DNA of 50,311 nucleotides from NCBI GenBank assembly GCA_024644655.1, contig JAHEHJ010000014.1, forward strand, positions 1 through 50,311, given 5' to 3'. The notes beneath the pieces were generated by a model. The model ran no database searches and was not told the DNA's origin. It was given only the letters and a program-made list of their open reading frames with translations. The first letter of the stretch is position 1. The number at the start of each line of letters is the position of its first letter. Made by a program: the position numbers and the translations under genes. Positions 1 to 9,600 of this stretch are shown here, one piece after another. This DNA comes from Flavobacterium sp. GTDB lineage: Bacteria; Bacteroidota; Bacteroidia; Flavobacteriales; Flavobacteriaceae.

Positions 1-159
1 CCAATTGTTACCTATATGTCATCCCTACGGGATTGATAGTTTATAAGAATAGAACAGCGTATCTTCAATTAGGAAGTCTATAGCTCAAGAGTAAGTTTAC
101 TTCTTAAACGGACTCACATATGAAATGGCCAGCTACTTTTTTTTGCTCTAGTCTGTAGT

Positions 160-2007
160 TTACTGCGAAATGATATGAGAAAGGGCTTCAACTGTAGTTA
201 AATGATAGCCTTTCTTAGCTATAGCAAAAAGTTCTTGTGCCCGTTTTTTTCCTGAATTGGTTTTTACCATGGCTTTATAAAGAGGTATTAAAGACCCTGT
301 TCTACTTGTATTCATCATGAATTCATGTACAGATGCTTGTGCAGGTTGGTACTCATGTGCAATAGCAATCAAAAACCATTGTCTTTTGATTACAAAATTC
401 CCGCCTTTTGTAAAATTGAATTCTTGATCAATTGCTTCCATTTCCTTAGTGGTTATGTCATTAGGTAAATAATCTATAAAATGTTGTCTCTCATTGGTAG
501 ATTTAATCTTTTGACTAAGCCCTTTGACTCCAATTTTTCTCCATGTTTTTTGAATATTATCAATGGTATTGAAATCTTCGGAAACAGGTGTTATAATGTT
601 ATTTGGAATACCTGGTTTGTAGATCCAGTCATTCATTTTTATTTTATCGGCTAAAGTAGTGTTACCTTTTATGAGATTTTCTTTGTAATAGGTTACAAAA
701 TCTTCGGTGGTAATAGACTGAAACGAATGGGATTTAAAATAGGCTGTTATAAATGCATCAAATTTTTCACGCCCAACTGCAGCTTCTATCGTTTGTAGAA
801 ACGCATACCCTTTTTCATAAGGAATGTCACTTAAACCATCGTCTGGGTTTCTTCCAGAAGTGCTAACTTTTAAACGAGTATCGGGACTCTTAGCACCTAA
901 TTCATTTATATTATCATATAGTACTTTTCGGCTTAATACATCTTGCATCTTGGCTTCTTTTTTTCCAAACACAGCTTCACCTATTCGATGCTCTACATAA
1001 GTAGTAAAACCTTCATTGAGCCATATATCATCCCAAGTAGCATTAGTAACTAAATTTCCACTCCAACTATGTCCTAGCTCATGTGCCAATAAACTGGTTA
1101 AGGAACGATCACCAGCAATCACTCCTGGAGTTAAAAAAGTAAGGTTGGGATTTTCCATACCACCATACGGAAAACTAGGAGGAAGGACTAAAACATCATA
1201 TCGTCCCCAACGGTAAGGGCCAAAAAGTTTTTCGGCTGCATCCACCATTTTCCCCAATTCGCTAAATTCCCATTTGGCTTTAGCGACTACTGTTGGTTCT
1301 GCATATACTCCTGTGCGATGATCTATAGCTTGGAATTGTAAATCACCTACGGCTAATGCCATCAAATAGGATGGAATTGGCTGGTCTTGTTTGAATTGAT
1401 AGATGCCATTTGTGTTTTTTTGTTGGGAATTTGTAGCACTCATTACCGCCATTAATTCATGAGGTACTGTAACTTTTGCATTATATGTAAATCGTATACC
1501 TGGAGAGTCTTGACACGGAATCCATGTACGTGTCCAAATACTTTCCCCTTGAGTAAATAAAAAGGGCTGTTTTTTATCCGTAGTTTGTTCAGGACCTAAC
1601 CATTGTAAAGCAATTGCTTTTTTTGTAGTCTTGTAATAGATGTTAACTTTGGTTGTGTTTGGTTCTATAGCAATAGAAAGAGCTCTACCATGGAATTCAA
1701 CTTCTTTTCCTAAAGTGAATTTTGTTTTTTTTTCATCTTCTCCTAAAGTTACTTTAGTAATGGCTAAGGTGTTTTCATCAAAGATGATTTCGTTTCCTTT
1801 AGCAGTGTTTTTTATAGTCCAAATTGCTTTGCCTGATAGTGTTTTAGTGTCAAAATCAACAGCTATTGCTAAATCTAAATGGGTTGCGACGGCTTTAGTG
1901 GGTTTAGCAAAGGAATGACTGTCTTCAATATATTTAGGTGCTTTATTTGTGGTTTTTTGACATCCAAAGGCCACTACTAAAAGAATCATAAAACAACTTT
2001 TTTTCAT
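160..2007 (-). CDS. M1 family metallopeptidase, lipoprotein
   Basis: A zinc aminopeptidase of the M1 (gluzincin) family, 615 aa, that removes N-terminal residues from peptides. The exopeptidase motif GGMEN lies near residue 282. The zinc site HELGH lies near residue 306, with the third ligand in NEGFTTYVE about 18 residues later. The N-terminus is a lipoprotein signal ending in VVAFGC, so Cys16 should be lipidated and the enzyme held in the periplasm or outer membrane. That fits a role in digesting imported or surface peptides. It lies downstream of pdhC on the same strand, but a strong terminator separates them, so it is probably transcribed separately. I see no clear hairpin terminator after its stop at the left edge. 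The family call is firm; the substrate is unknown. Confidence 0.93.
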   Translation of the reverse strand: MKKSCFMILLVVAFGCQKTTNKAPKYIEDSHSFAKPTKAVATHLDLAIAVDFDTKTLSGKAIWTIKNTAKGNEIIFDENTLAITKVTLGEDEKKTKFTLGKEVEFHGRALSIAIEPNTTKVNIYYKTTKKAIALQWLGPEQTTDKKQPFLFTQGESIWTRTWIPCQDSPGIRFTYNAKVTVPHELMAVMSATNSQQKNTNGIYQFKQDQPIPSYLMALAVGDLQFQAIDHRTGVYAEPTVVAKAKWEFSELGKMVDAAEKLFGPYRWGRYDVLVLPPSFPYGGMENPNLTFLTPGVIAGDRSLTSLLAHELGHSWSGNLVTNATWDDIWLNEGFTTYVEHRIGEAVFGKKEAKMQDVLSRKVLYDNINELGAKSPDTRLKVSTSGRNPDDGLSDIPYEKGYAFLQTIEAAVGREKFDAFITAYFKSHSFQSITTEDFVTYYKENLIKGNTTLADKIKMNDWIYKPGIPNNIITPVSEDFNTIDNIQKTWRKIGVKGLSQKIKSTNERQHFIDYLPNDITTKEMEAIDQEFNFTKGGNFVIKRQWFLIAIAHEYQPAQASVHEFMMNTSRTGSLIPLYKAMVKTNSGKKRAQELFAIAKKGYHLTTVEALSHIISQ

Positions 2008-2033
2008 AGAAAATAAATTAGACTGTAAATAAA

Positions 2034-2070
2034 ATAAAAAAATCCCGTTTTGTATAAAAAAACGGGATTT
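2034..2070 (-). terminator. Rho-independent terminator after pdhC
   Basis: An 11-bp perfect stem pairs 2040-2050 with 2060-2070 around a 9-nt loop. On the minus strand the stem is followed directly by a T-rich run (complement of 2034-2042). It ends the pdhA-pdhC transcript before the M1 peptidase gene. Confidence 0.85.
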
Positions 2071-2090
2071 AGTATAAATGGGATTGGGTA

Positions 2091-3698
2091 TTATGCCAAC
2101 ATAGTAACTGGGTTTTCTAAGTACTGTCTTAATGTTTGCAGGAATTGAGCTCCTGTTGCACCGTCTACAGTTCTGTGATCACATGCTAATGTAAGTGTCA
2201 TGGTATTACCAACTACGATTTGACCATTTTGCACTACCGGCTTTTCTTCTATAGCACCTACAGATAAAATAGCAGAATTAGGTTGGTTTATAATAGATGT
2301 AAATGATTGTATGCCAAACATACCTAAGTTAGAAACCGTGAAAGTACTTCCTTCCATTTCGGTTGGTTGTAATTTTTTAGCTTTAGCTTTACCTGCTAAG
2401 TCTTTAACTGAACCACCAATTTGAGACAAACTCATTTGGTCAGTAAAACGCAATACAGGAACAACTAATCCGTCTTCTACCGCTACCGCTACACCCACAT
2501 TTACATGGTGGTTAATCGTGATAGCTTCTTCTTTCCATTGAGAATTTACTTTAGGGTGTTTCTTCAATGCCATAGCACATGCTTTAATCACCATATCATT
2601 AAAGGATACTTTAGTGTCTGGAACTGTATTAATGACAGCTCTAGATTTCATGGCCTCATCCATTCGTACTTCTATAGTTAAATAGAAATGAGGAGCAGTA
2701 AAAATAGATTCTGACAATCGCTTCGCAATAGTTTTACGCATTTGCGAGTTTTTAATTTCTTCAACATACATTTCTCCTGCAGTAACAAATGGTTTAACGG
2801 CAACAGGTGTAGCTTCCGTTGGAGCTGCTGTTGCAATTGAAGATTGTGTGGCGCTTGGAGTATAGTTTTCTACATCACTTTTAGTGATACGTCCGTTTTC
2901 ACCTGAACCTTTTATTTGTGAAAGGTTAATACCTTTAGAAGCAGCTATTTGTTTGGCTAATGGAGAAGCAAATATTCTTCCGCCATCAGTAATAGAAGCA
3001 ACAACAGCTGTAGGTGCAACTACAGGAGTTTGTTCAGTTGCAGCCTGAGTTGCAGCTGGAGATGTTTCTCCTTTTTTATAGTTTTCTGCAATACCAGTAA
3101 TATCAGTACCTGCAGGGCCAATAATAGCTAATACACTGTCTACTGGAGCGGATTGACCAGCTTCAATTCCAATGTAAAGTAAAGTTCCCGCATTAAAGGA
3201 TTCAAATTCCATAGTCGCTTTGTCGGTTTCGATTTCCGCTAATATATCACCTTCATTTACAGTATCTCCAATCTTTTTCAACCATGAAGCCACAGTACCT
3301 TCTGTCATTGTATCACTTAATCGAGGCATAGTAACTACGATTACTCCTTTAGGTAAGCTTGTTGCTACAGGAGTAGATGAAGTAGATACTTCTGGTGTTG
3401 GAGTTGAAGGTGTTGCTTCAGCAACAGCACTACCAGAAATAAGGGCTGAAATATCTTCACCCGCAGTTCCAATAATGGCTAATAATGAATCAACAGCTGC
3501 GGTTTCTCCTTCTTGAATCCCTATGTAAAGTAAAGTACCAGCATTGAAGGATTCAAATTCCATGGTAGCTTTATCCGTTTCGATTTCGGCTAATATATCG
3601 CCTTCCTTAATAGTGTCGCCTACTTTTTTTAACCAAGAGGCTACAGTACCTTCCGTCATAGTGTCGCTCAATCGCGGCATTGTAATTTTAGTTGCCAT
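2091..3698 (-). CDS. pdhC: Pyruvate dehydrogenase E2, dihydrolipoamide acetyltransferase
   Basis: E2 core of the pyruvate dehydrogenase complex, 535 aa; it transfers acetyl groups from lipoamide to CoA. Two N-terminal lipoyl domains (about residues 1-80 and 120-200) are nearly identical, each with the lipoylated lysine in ETDKATMEFES. Ala/Pro/Thr-rich linkers follow, then a peripheral-subunit binding domain near residues 240-278 (ASPLAKQIAASKGI, SGENGRITKSDV). The catalytic domain ends with the CoA acetyltransferase motif DHRTVDG near residue 506. The gene starts 2 bases after the pdhA stop, so the two are cotranscribed and probably translationally coupled. The PDH identity rather than 2-oxoglutarate E2 rests on this linkage and the duplicated lipoyl domain. 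E1-beta and E3 genes are not in the window. Confidence 0.95.
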   Translation of the reverse strand: MATKITMPRLSDTMTEGTVASWLKKVGDTIKEGDILAEIETDKATMEFESFNAGTLLYIGIQEGETAAVDSLLAIIGTAGEDISALISGSAVAEATPSTPTPEVSTSSTPVATSLPKGVIVVTMPRLSDTMTEGTVASWLKKIGDTVNEGDILAEIETDKATMEFESFNAGTLLYIGIEAGQSAPVDSVLAIIGPAGTDITGIAENYKKGETSPAATQAATEQTPVVAPTAVVASITDGGRIFASPLAKQIAASKGINLSQIKGSGENGRITKSDVENYTPSATQSSIATAAPTEATPVAVKPFVTAGEMYVEEIKNSQMRKTIAKRLSESIFTAPHFYLTIEVRMDEAMKSRAVINTVPDTKVSFNDMVIKACAMALKKHPKVNSQWKEEAITINHHVNVGVAVAVEDGLVVPVLRFTDQMSLSQIGGSVKDLAGKAKAKKLQPTEMEGSTFTVSNLGMFGIQSFTSIINQPNSAILSVGAIEEKPVVQNGQIVVGNTMTLTLACDHRTVDGATGAQFLQTLRQYLENPVTMLA

Positions 3699-3700
3699 AA

Positions 3701-4702
3701 TTATAATCTATGAGGGATGAAAGGATAATTTTCTTGTTCGTATACTACGTCGTATAATTGTTGAGCTTCTGGGAAAGGAGATTCTTCAGCATAAGTTGCA
3801 CATTCTTCAACTAGGTCTTTTACTCTTTCATCTATAGCTTCAATTTCTGCATCCGTAGCATAGTTGTTTTCTTTGATGACATCCAACACTTGAGTGATTG
3901 GGTCTATTTTTCGATACTCATCTACCTCTTCTTTTGTGCGGTATAATTGTGCATCCGACATAGAATGTCCTCTATAGCGGTATGTTTTCATTTCTAAGAA
4001 AGTTGGACCGTCACCACGACGTGCTCTTTCCATGGCTTCATGCATGGCTTCCGCTACCTTAACAGGATTCATTCCGTCAACAGGACCACATGGCATTTCA
4101 TATCCTAATCCTAATTTCCAAATATCTGTGTGATTGGCTGTTCGTTCTACAGAAGTACCCATAGCATATCCATTGTTTTCACAAATGAATACTACAGGAA
4201 GTTTCCAGTTCATGGCCATATTAAAAGCTTCGTGTAACGAACCTTGACGTGCAGCACCATCACCAAAATAAGTTAAGGTAACTCCACCAGTATTGAAATA
4301 TTTATCAGCAAAAGCCATACCTGCACCTACTGGAATTTGAGCCCCAACGATACCATGACCTCCGTAAAATCCATGTTCTTTAGAAAAGATGTGCATCGAA
4401 CCTCCCATTCCTTTAGAAGTTCCAGTTACTTTTCCTAATAGTTCTGCCATTACTTTTCTTGGGTCAACACCCATTCCGATTGGCTGTACGTGATTACGAT
4501 ATGCAGTAATCATTTTGTCTTTTCCACCTAAGTTCATAGCGTGCAATGCACCAGCTAAAACAGCTTCTTGACCATTGTATAAGTGAAGGAATCCTCTAAC
4601 TTTTTGTTGAATATAAAGTGCTGCCAGTTTGTCCTCAAACTTTCTCCAAAATAGCATGTCTTCATACCATTTTAAATAAACATCTTTTGTTATTTCTCTC
4701 AT
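3701..4702 (-). CDS. pdhA: Pyruvate dehydrogenase E1 component, alpha subunit
   Basis: Thiamine-pyrophosphate-dependent E1-alpha subunit, 333 aa, which decarboxylates pyruvate and passes the acetyl group to E2. The TPP/Mg motif begins with FGDGAARQGS near residue 145 and ends with ENNGYAMGTS near residue 182. The phosphorylation-loop region of the family, TYRYRGHSMSDA, follows near residue 243. E1 here is of the split alpha/beta type, so a separate E1-beta must be encoded elsewhere. It is first in a two-gene operon with pdhC. A -7-like element lies about 85 bases upstream of the ATG, in the 139-bp gap to cdd. Confidence 0.95.
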   Translation of the reverse strand: MREITKDVYLKWYEDMLFWRKFEDKLAALYIQQKVRGFLHLYNGQEAVLAGALHAMNLGGKDKMITAYRNHVQPIGMGVDPRKVMAELLGKVTGTSKGMGGSMHIFSKEHGFYGGHGIVGAQIPVGAGMAFADKYFNTGGVTLTYFGDGAARQGSLHEAFNMAMNWKLPVVFICENNGYAMGTSVERTANHTDIWKLGLGYEMPCGPVDGMNPVKVAEAMHEAMERARRGDGPTFLEMKTYRYRGHSMSDAQLYRTKEEVDEYRKIDPITQVLDVIKENNYATDAEIEAIDERVKDLVEECATYAEESPFPEAQQLYDVVYEQENYPFIPHRL

Positions 4703-4786
4703 TGTTACTTTTTTGCTAAAACGTTATTAAGTTCTATATTATGATTCAACGCAAAATAGTTCACTCACACACAAATTTGCGAATGG

Positions 4787-4794
4787 CAAAAGTA
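4787..4794 (-). promoter_or_regulatory. Candidate Bacteroidota -7 element for pdhA
   Basis: The minus strand reads TACTTTTG, matching the TANNTTTG -7 consensus. I see no good -33 TTTG at 17-23 bases, so support is weak. It implies a leader of roughly 80 nt. Confidence 0.35.
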
Positions 4795-4841
4795 AAACAT
4801 TCCCATTAAGTTGGAAAATTTAAAGCCGTAAATTTTGAATC

Positions 4842-5324
4842 TTATAAGAAGTTTTTGTCGAAACTTAAAGGCAATAAATTTTTTATAGAGTCAGATTGAT
4901 ACACCTCACCCATTTCACCCATAAAATAGATTTCAATAGGGGTGTCTTGTTTGAACTCATACTCAGATATCGATTGACGACAAGCACCACAAGGAGGTAT
5001 TGGGGAGGTGGTAGGATTAGTGTCTGAGGCAGCTGTAACGGCTAATTTTAATATTTTGGCATCAGGATAAATGGCCCCACTGTGAAATATAGCTACACGT
5101 TCAGCACAAAGGCCAGAAGGATAAGCTGCATTTTCTTGGTTGGAACCTAAAACAATTTTTCCGTTGTCTAAAAGCAAAGCGGCTCCTACTCTAAATTTAG
5201 AATAGGGGGCATATGCAGTTTTTCGAATTTCAATTGCGGCAGTCATCAAGTCATGAACGTCTTGAGGAAGATCAGTTAGAGATGGGTAAACGGCAAACGT
5301 AGTGTTGATGTTTATGTGTTTCAT
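4842..5324 (-). CDS. cdd: Cytidine deaminase
   Basis: Zinc-dependent deaminase converting cytidine or deoxycytidine to uridine or deoxyuridine in pyrimidine salvage; 160 aa from the chosen ATG. The catalytic CAE motif is in SGLCAERVAIF and the paired zinc cysteines are in PPCGACRQS. The substrate-binding FRVGAALLLDNG segment is also present. A longer reading begins at a TTG (5345), but that codon sits inside the porV terminator stem. The ATG at 5324 opening MKHININTTF is therefore preferred. The gene follows porU-porV on the same strand, so it needs read-through or a weak promoter that I could not identify. Confidence 0.93.
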   Translation of the reverse strand: MKHININTTFAVYPSLTDLPQDVHDLMTAAIEIRKTAYAPYSKFRVGAALLLDNGKIVLGSNQENAAYPSGLCAERVAIFHSGAIYPDAKILKLAVTAASDTNPTTSPIPPCGACRQSISEYEFKQDTPIEIYFMGEMGEVYQSDSIKNLLPLSFDKNFL

Positions 5325-5332
5325 TATCGAGG

Positions 5333-5367
5333 AAAAAAAATCCAAACTTCAAAAGAGAAATTTGGAT
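5333..5367 (-). terminator. Rho-independent terminator after porV
   Basis: An 11-bp stem with one G-T wobble pairs 5340-5350 with 5357-5367, with a 6-nt loop. On the minus strand it is followed by eight T (complement of 5333-5340). It lies in the short porV-cdd gap and reaches to within 10 bases of the cdd ATG. Confidence 0.8.
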
Positions 5368-5391
5368 GTTGTTTTTATTTTTTACTAACTA

Positions 5392-6591
5392 TTAATAATC
5401 ATCATATTTATCACCAAAGTTAAACGTTAATGAGAAACGAAGGGTGTTTTCTAATGGGTTTTTTACTTTTGAAGCCGAGAATAGATACGAAACATCTACT
5501 TTCACTACATTATATTTGAATCCTGCTCCTAATGAGAAGAATTTACGAGCTCCTTTAATCGGGCTTTCGTGGAAATATCCCAAACGGAAGGCAAAAGAAT
5601 CTTGGTATAAGTATTCAGTACCTACTGAATATGTAAATTCTTTTAATTCTTCACTAAATCCGCCTGGTGCATCGTTAAATGATTTAAACATTCCGGTAAC
5701 CCAATTGATTTTATTGTATGCGATGTTGTTTTGCGTACGTAATGCTTCTTCATCAGTGCCTTGTATTAAGCCATCCCCATTTAAATCGGCACTTTGAGGA
5801 GTCGGCACTAATAACTTAGCAAATTCGACACTTACAGATACTTTATTGTATTCATCAAATATAAAGTCATACCCTCCACCAATTCTCATGTTAGCAGGTA
5901 GAAAGTTAGCGCTATTGTCATCTGATGCTCCTGCATCGTAATTGATTTTAGGGCCCATGTTTTGGAAATTAAAACCTAAACGCAAACGACCATTGAAGTC
6001 TGAAAAAGCAGCTTCTTCCCCTTGGTAAAACCCAGATACGTCTACGGCAAAACTAGTTGCAGGTTTAGCATCTCCTCCGTCTGATGTAGGGATTCTAAGG
6101 GCAGATCGTATATAACGACCCGCTACCGACATGGCAAAACGCTCACTTAATTTCAAGGAATACGAACCGTCTAAAGCCAGTTCACTTGGTTTAACAATTT
6201 GTGGAGCATCGTCGGCATTTTGTCTCAATTCGATTTCGCCTAATCCAAAATAACGCAAACTTACTGCAAAGGAATTTCTTCCATCAGCACCAAATCTATT
6301 ATAATAGGTAGCTTGTCCTAATGAAATGTCATTAACTAAATCAGTAAGATAGGGTGTATAACTAGCCGTAAAACCTTGCTTATCTAAAGCAAATGCATAT
6401 TTGGCGGGATTCCATTGTTGTGAAAAAGCATCAGCTGAAGTAGCAACTCCTTGGTCGGCAAGTCCTGCTGCTCGAGCATCGGCAGCTACCAAAAGAAAGG
6501 GTACGCCTGTAGTAATAACACGGCTATCTTCTTGGGCAGTAATCGATTGTATCGAGGCTAATAGAATGAATATGACTGCTATTTTTTTCAT
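5392..6591 (-). CDS. porV: Type IX secretion system outer-membrane shuttle protein PorV (LptO)
   Basis: Outer-membrane beta-barrel protein of the FadL/PorV family, 399 aa. In the type IX system it collects cargo from the translocon and delivers it to the PorU attachment complex. The signal peptide is about 20 residues long (MKKIAVIFILLASIQSITAQ). The early segment VPFLLVAADARAAGLADQG is characteristic of PorV, and the protein ends in alternating barrel strands. Its position 38 bases downstream of porU, next to gldJ, matches the arrangement known in Flavobacterium johnsoniae. Transcription probably comes from porU and ends at the terminator just downstream. Confidence 0.92.
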   Translation of the reverse strand: MKKIAVIFILLASIQSITAQEDSRVITTGVPFLLVAADARAAGLADQGVATSADAFSQQWNPAKYAFALDKQGFTASYTPYLTDLVNDISLGQATYYNRFGADGRNSFAVSLRYFGLGEIELRQNADDAPQIVKPSELALDGSYSLKLSERFAMSVAGRYIRSALRIPTSDGGDAKPATSFAVDVSGFYQGEEAAFSDFNGRLRLGFNFQNMGPKINYDAGASDDNSANFLPANMRIGGGYDFIFDEYNKVSVSVEFAKLLVPTPQSADLNGDGLIQGTDEEALRTQNNIAYNKINWVTGMFKSFNDAPGGFSEELKEFTYSVGTEYLYQDSFAFRLGYFHESPIKGARKFFSLGAGFKYNVVKVDVSYLFSASKVKNPLENTLRFSLTFNFGDKYDDY

Positions 6592-6629
6592 TATCGTTGT
6601 AAATAAAAGTTAACAAATATAGTATTTTC

Positions 6630-9600
6630 CTAAAGGATTACAAGTTTTTCTATTTTTTCTGCCTTATTATTAGATAAAGTAGATTTGACGGTCAATTTAT
6701 AAATATATACCCCTTTTCCAATTCGATCCCCAAAATCATCTTTACCATCCCAAGTTATTTCTCTAGAAAGAAATCCCTCAGTAGTAACAATTTGGTTTTT
6801 AGTCCAAACAATTTTTCCGGTAATTGTCATTACTTGTACTTGCACTTCAAGAGGTTCAAATGGTCTGTTGTGTGAAAACCAAAATTCGGTGTAATTTACA
6901 AAAGGGTTCGGGTAATTCAATACATGGTCAAGGGTTATGCTTTGGTCTCCTACAACTACAAATTGTAATTCTGCTGTAATAGGGTTATTGTATACGTCCC
7001 AAGCTTTAAATGTGATGGTGTGTAATCCTACTGCCAAATTACGAAATGGAAAATAGACTTTTCCGTGTGTGTAGTCATTTAGCTCGGTTTGGTAATAATC
7101 ATTCATGATGTAGGGTTTGGTTTCGTCACCATCTAAAATCCCCACTATATCATGCCCAATCCCACTGGCAGTATTGATACCGTGTTCGTCTTCCAGTAAT
7201 GCTAAAAGGTAAGGCGAAGCATTGGTAATTCCCCCATTAACAAAGGTTTCATCATTCATGTATAATTTTACTTTTGGACCCGTAACATCAGCAACCGCAT
7301 TAGTGTTGATTCCTCCAATCACAATATCAGTATTGTATCCTGTTTTGTCTAAAAGCAATTGGTTTCGTTTGGCGTAAAAACTAATTTTTCCAGTGCCAAC
7401 CGGAATACGTATATCTCGTGGTACCACAAAACCAAATTCAAATTTTCCATTGTTGATAGAGGCATTTCCTCTGAAAATGGTTTCTCCTAAGTTGGTGAAG
7501 TTAATAGAAGGACTCAATCCGTCATTGTTTAATGTAGCTCTGATGATGTTTTTATCAAATATGTTGATAGCTAAATCTCCGTTATAGGTGGTTAGCAAAC
7601 TTTCGTTTTCATCACGTACTTCACCTGTAAGTTTTACATAAGCTAAAGATTGGAAATTGTCAATAGGCCCTGTAATAGGTTGGTCGTTTACTTTAGTGAG
7701 GACTACTTTTGGCCTTGGTATGGCCAACATTAAGGCAGGGTCACCTAAATAAAATACCACATTGGTTGCACTATTGGATTGTTGGGTCTTAGCCAGTCGG
7801 AGTGCTTCTGCTATACTAGGGTAATTGGAATTGTTATATGAGAAAAGATATTCTGCAATTTTATCATTAAAGAATTCAGCTTGAATTTGACCAATAGAAC
7901 GAACCGTTGTAATCATAGAGATAGCACCTCCTTTTGGGTTCCAATAGGTATATTCCCCTGCAGTTGGACGAAATGGGTTGTCAAATCGAGAGAAGTCACA
8001 AGTGATGGTTATGAATAAAGGATATTTATAGCGATTGCTTAAGTTTTGCCCGTCTGATTTTTCCCATATACGTTCTCCAGATAAACCATCGGGACCACCA
8101 TGTCCTAAATAATTAAAAACTAAAGCTCCTTTTTCAAATGCAGAAAAGAGTTCTTCTCGGGCTTTAGGATACCGATTTCCCCCTGCAGAAGTTTCTTGTT
8201 GGTAGGAATCTAAGAGTATTTTCTTGAAATTAATAAATGGTTTGTGGGATACAATAGCGTCCGTCAAATTATTTTGTTTGAATTGTAATGAAGCGTCCGA
8301 TGATTTATCGGTGTCATCCGCTATTGAAACATAGTTATTTCTCCAACTCCCATATGATTTTAAGTCATGATACTCGATAACTTTGGTAACCATTTCGTCA
8401 GCTTGTTGGGGAGTACTCACAATCATTCGGCCTACCGCTACATCTATCCCGCCAAAATTATAGCTAATTGCCATGTTACCTATGGCTGGAATGTTGCCAA
8501 AGTCTATTTCACCTTCATCACTGTCTAACATAGTGTAAAAATCGTCAGAAGCAAATGAAGCTTCACTTTCGGTATAACTGTTTAGGGCTTGATAAATAGG
8601 GACAATATTGGTGTTGTTATTAATGCGGTCTTTGAAGTCATAGGAAGTGTCACCAAAAATATTGATATACTTTACCCGTTTGCTACTTTCCGAAGCGTTA
8701 AAATATACATATTTGATAAAATTTCGGATGGCTCCAATGTCTTGTTTTCCAGACCCAAATTCTTGGTATATTGTTTCTAGATTAACAACTTTAACATTTA
8801 AGTGTGAATAACTGCGATGGAAGGCCGCTAGTTTTTCAGCTTGAGTGTTTAAGAATTTAGGTGTGATAATTAAATAGTCTACATCTTGAAATTGCCCAGA
8901 TGTAGATGTAAAGATCGTGCCTTTGATGTTTTGATTGTCAACCTTGCTTTTGGATTCTTTTAGAGGACTATAATAATCACTTGCATCAAGTGCAATATAA
9001 CGTCTTGTGTCTCCTAATGTAGATTTGAAACTTAAAATGCTTTGCCCATTATTTATAGCTTTAGTTGGATTGTAAATATCGGTAATGTCCCAAATCTGAT
9101 TGATTGAGGCGGCACTGCTAATTTGATATTCTCCTATGCCTGACAAAAAAGGAGCTTGGTTGAATTGAAAACGAAATTGCTTTCCATATCCTTGTAGGTT
9201 CCTTTTAGCCTTTATACTGATATAGTCCATATATCCTTTTGAACCCGGTACTCCATTATTGTCATAAGTGACTTTGACCGAAATGTCAGGGCTGCTGATG
9301 GATACAGTATTGTATAGGTATTGGTCTATAGCTTCCGTTCCTGAGTTAGGCGATAAGGCACCAAAAGCAGTATTGCCTACTAGTTGGCCGTTGGCTTCTA
9401 CTTTGAAATTGGTTGGGGTGTAGGCTACAGTAGCACCATGAAATCCAACTTCAACGGGAGCACTAGTGACTAAATTAGGAGCGTTAAAACTAAATTCTTG
9501 TACGTTGTCTACGCTGAATTGCTCACCAAACCAAATCCGACCTAATTTGGCAATGCTAACGTCGTCAACTTCATGGAATTGATAGTCGTCAAAAGTGGTA

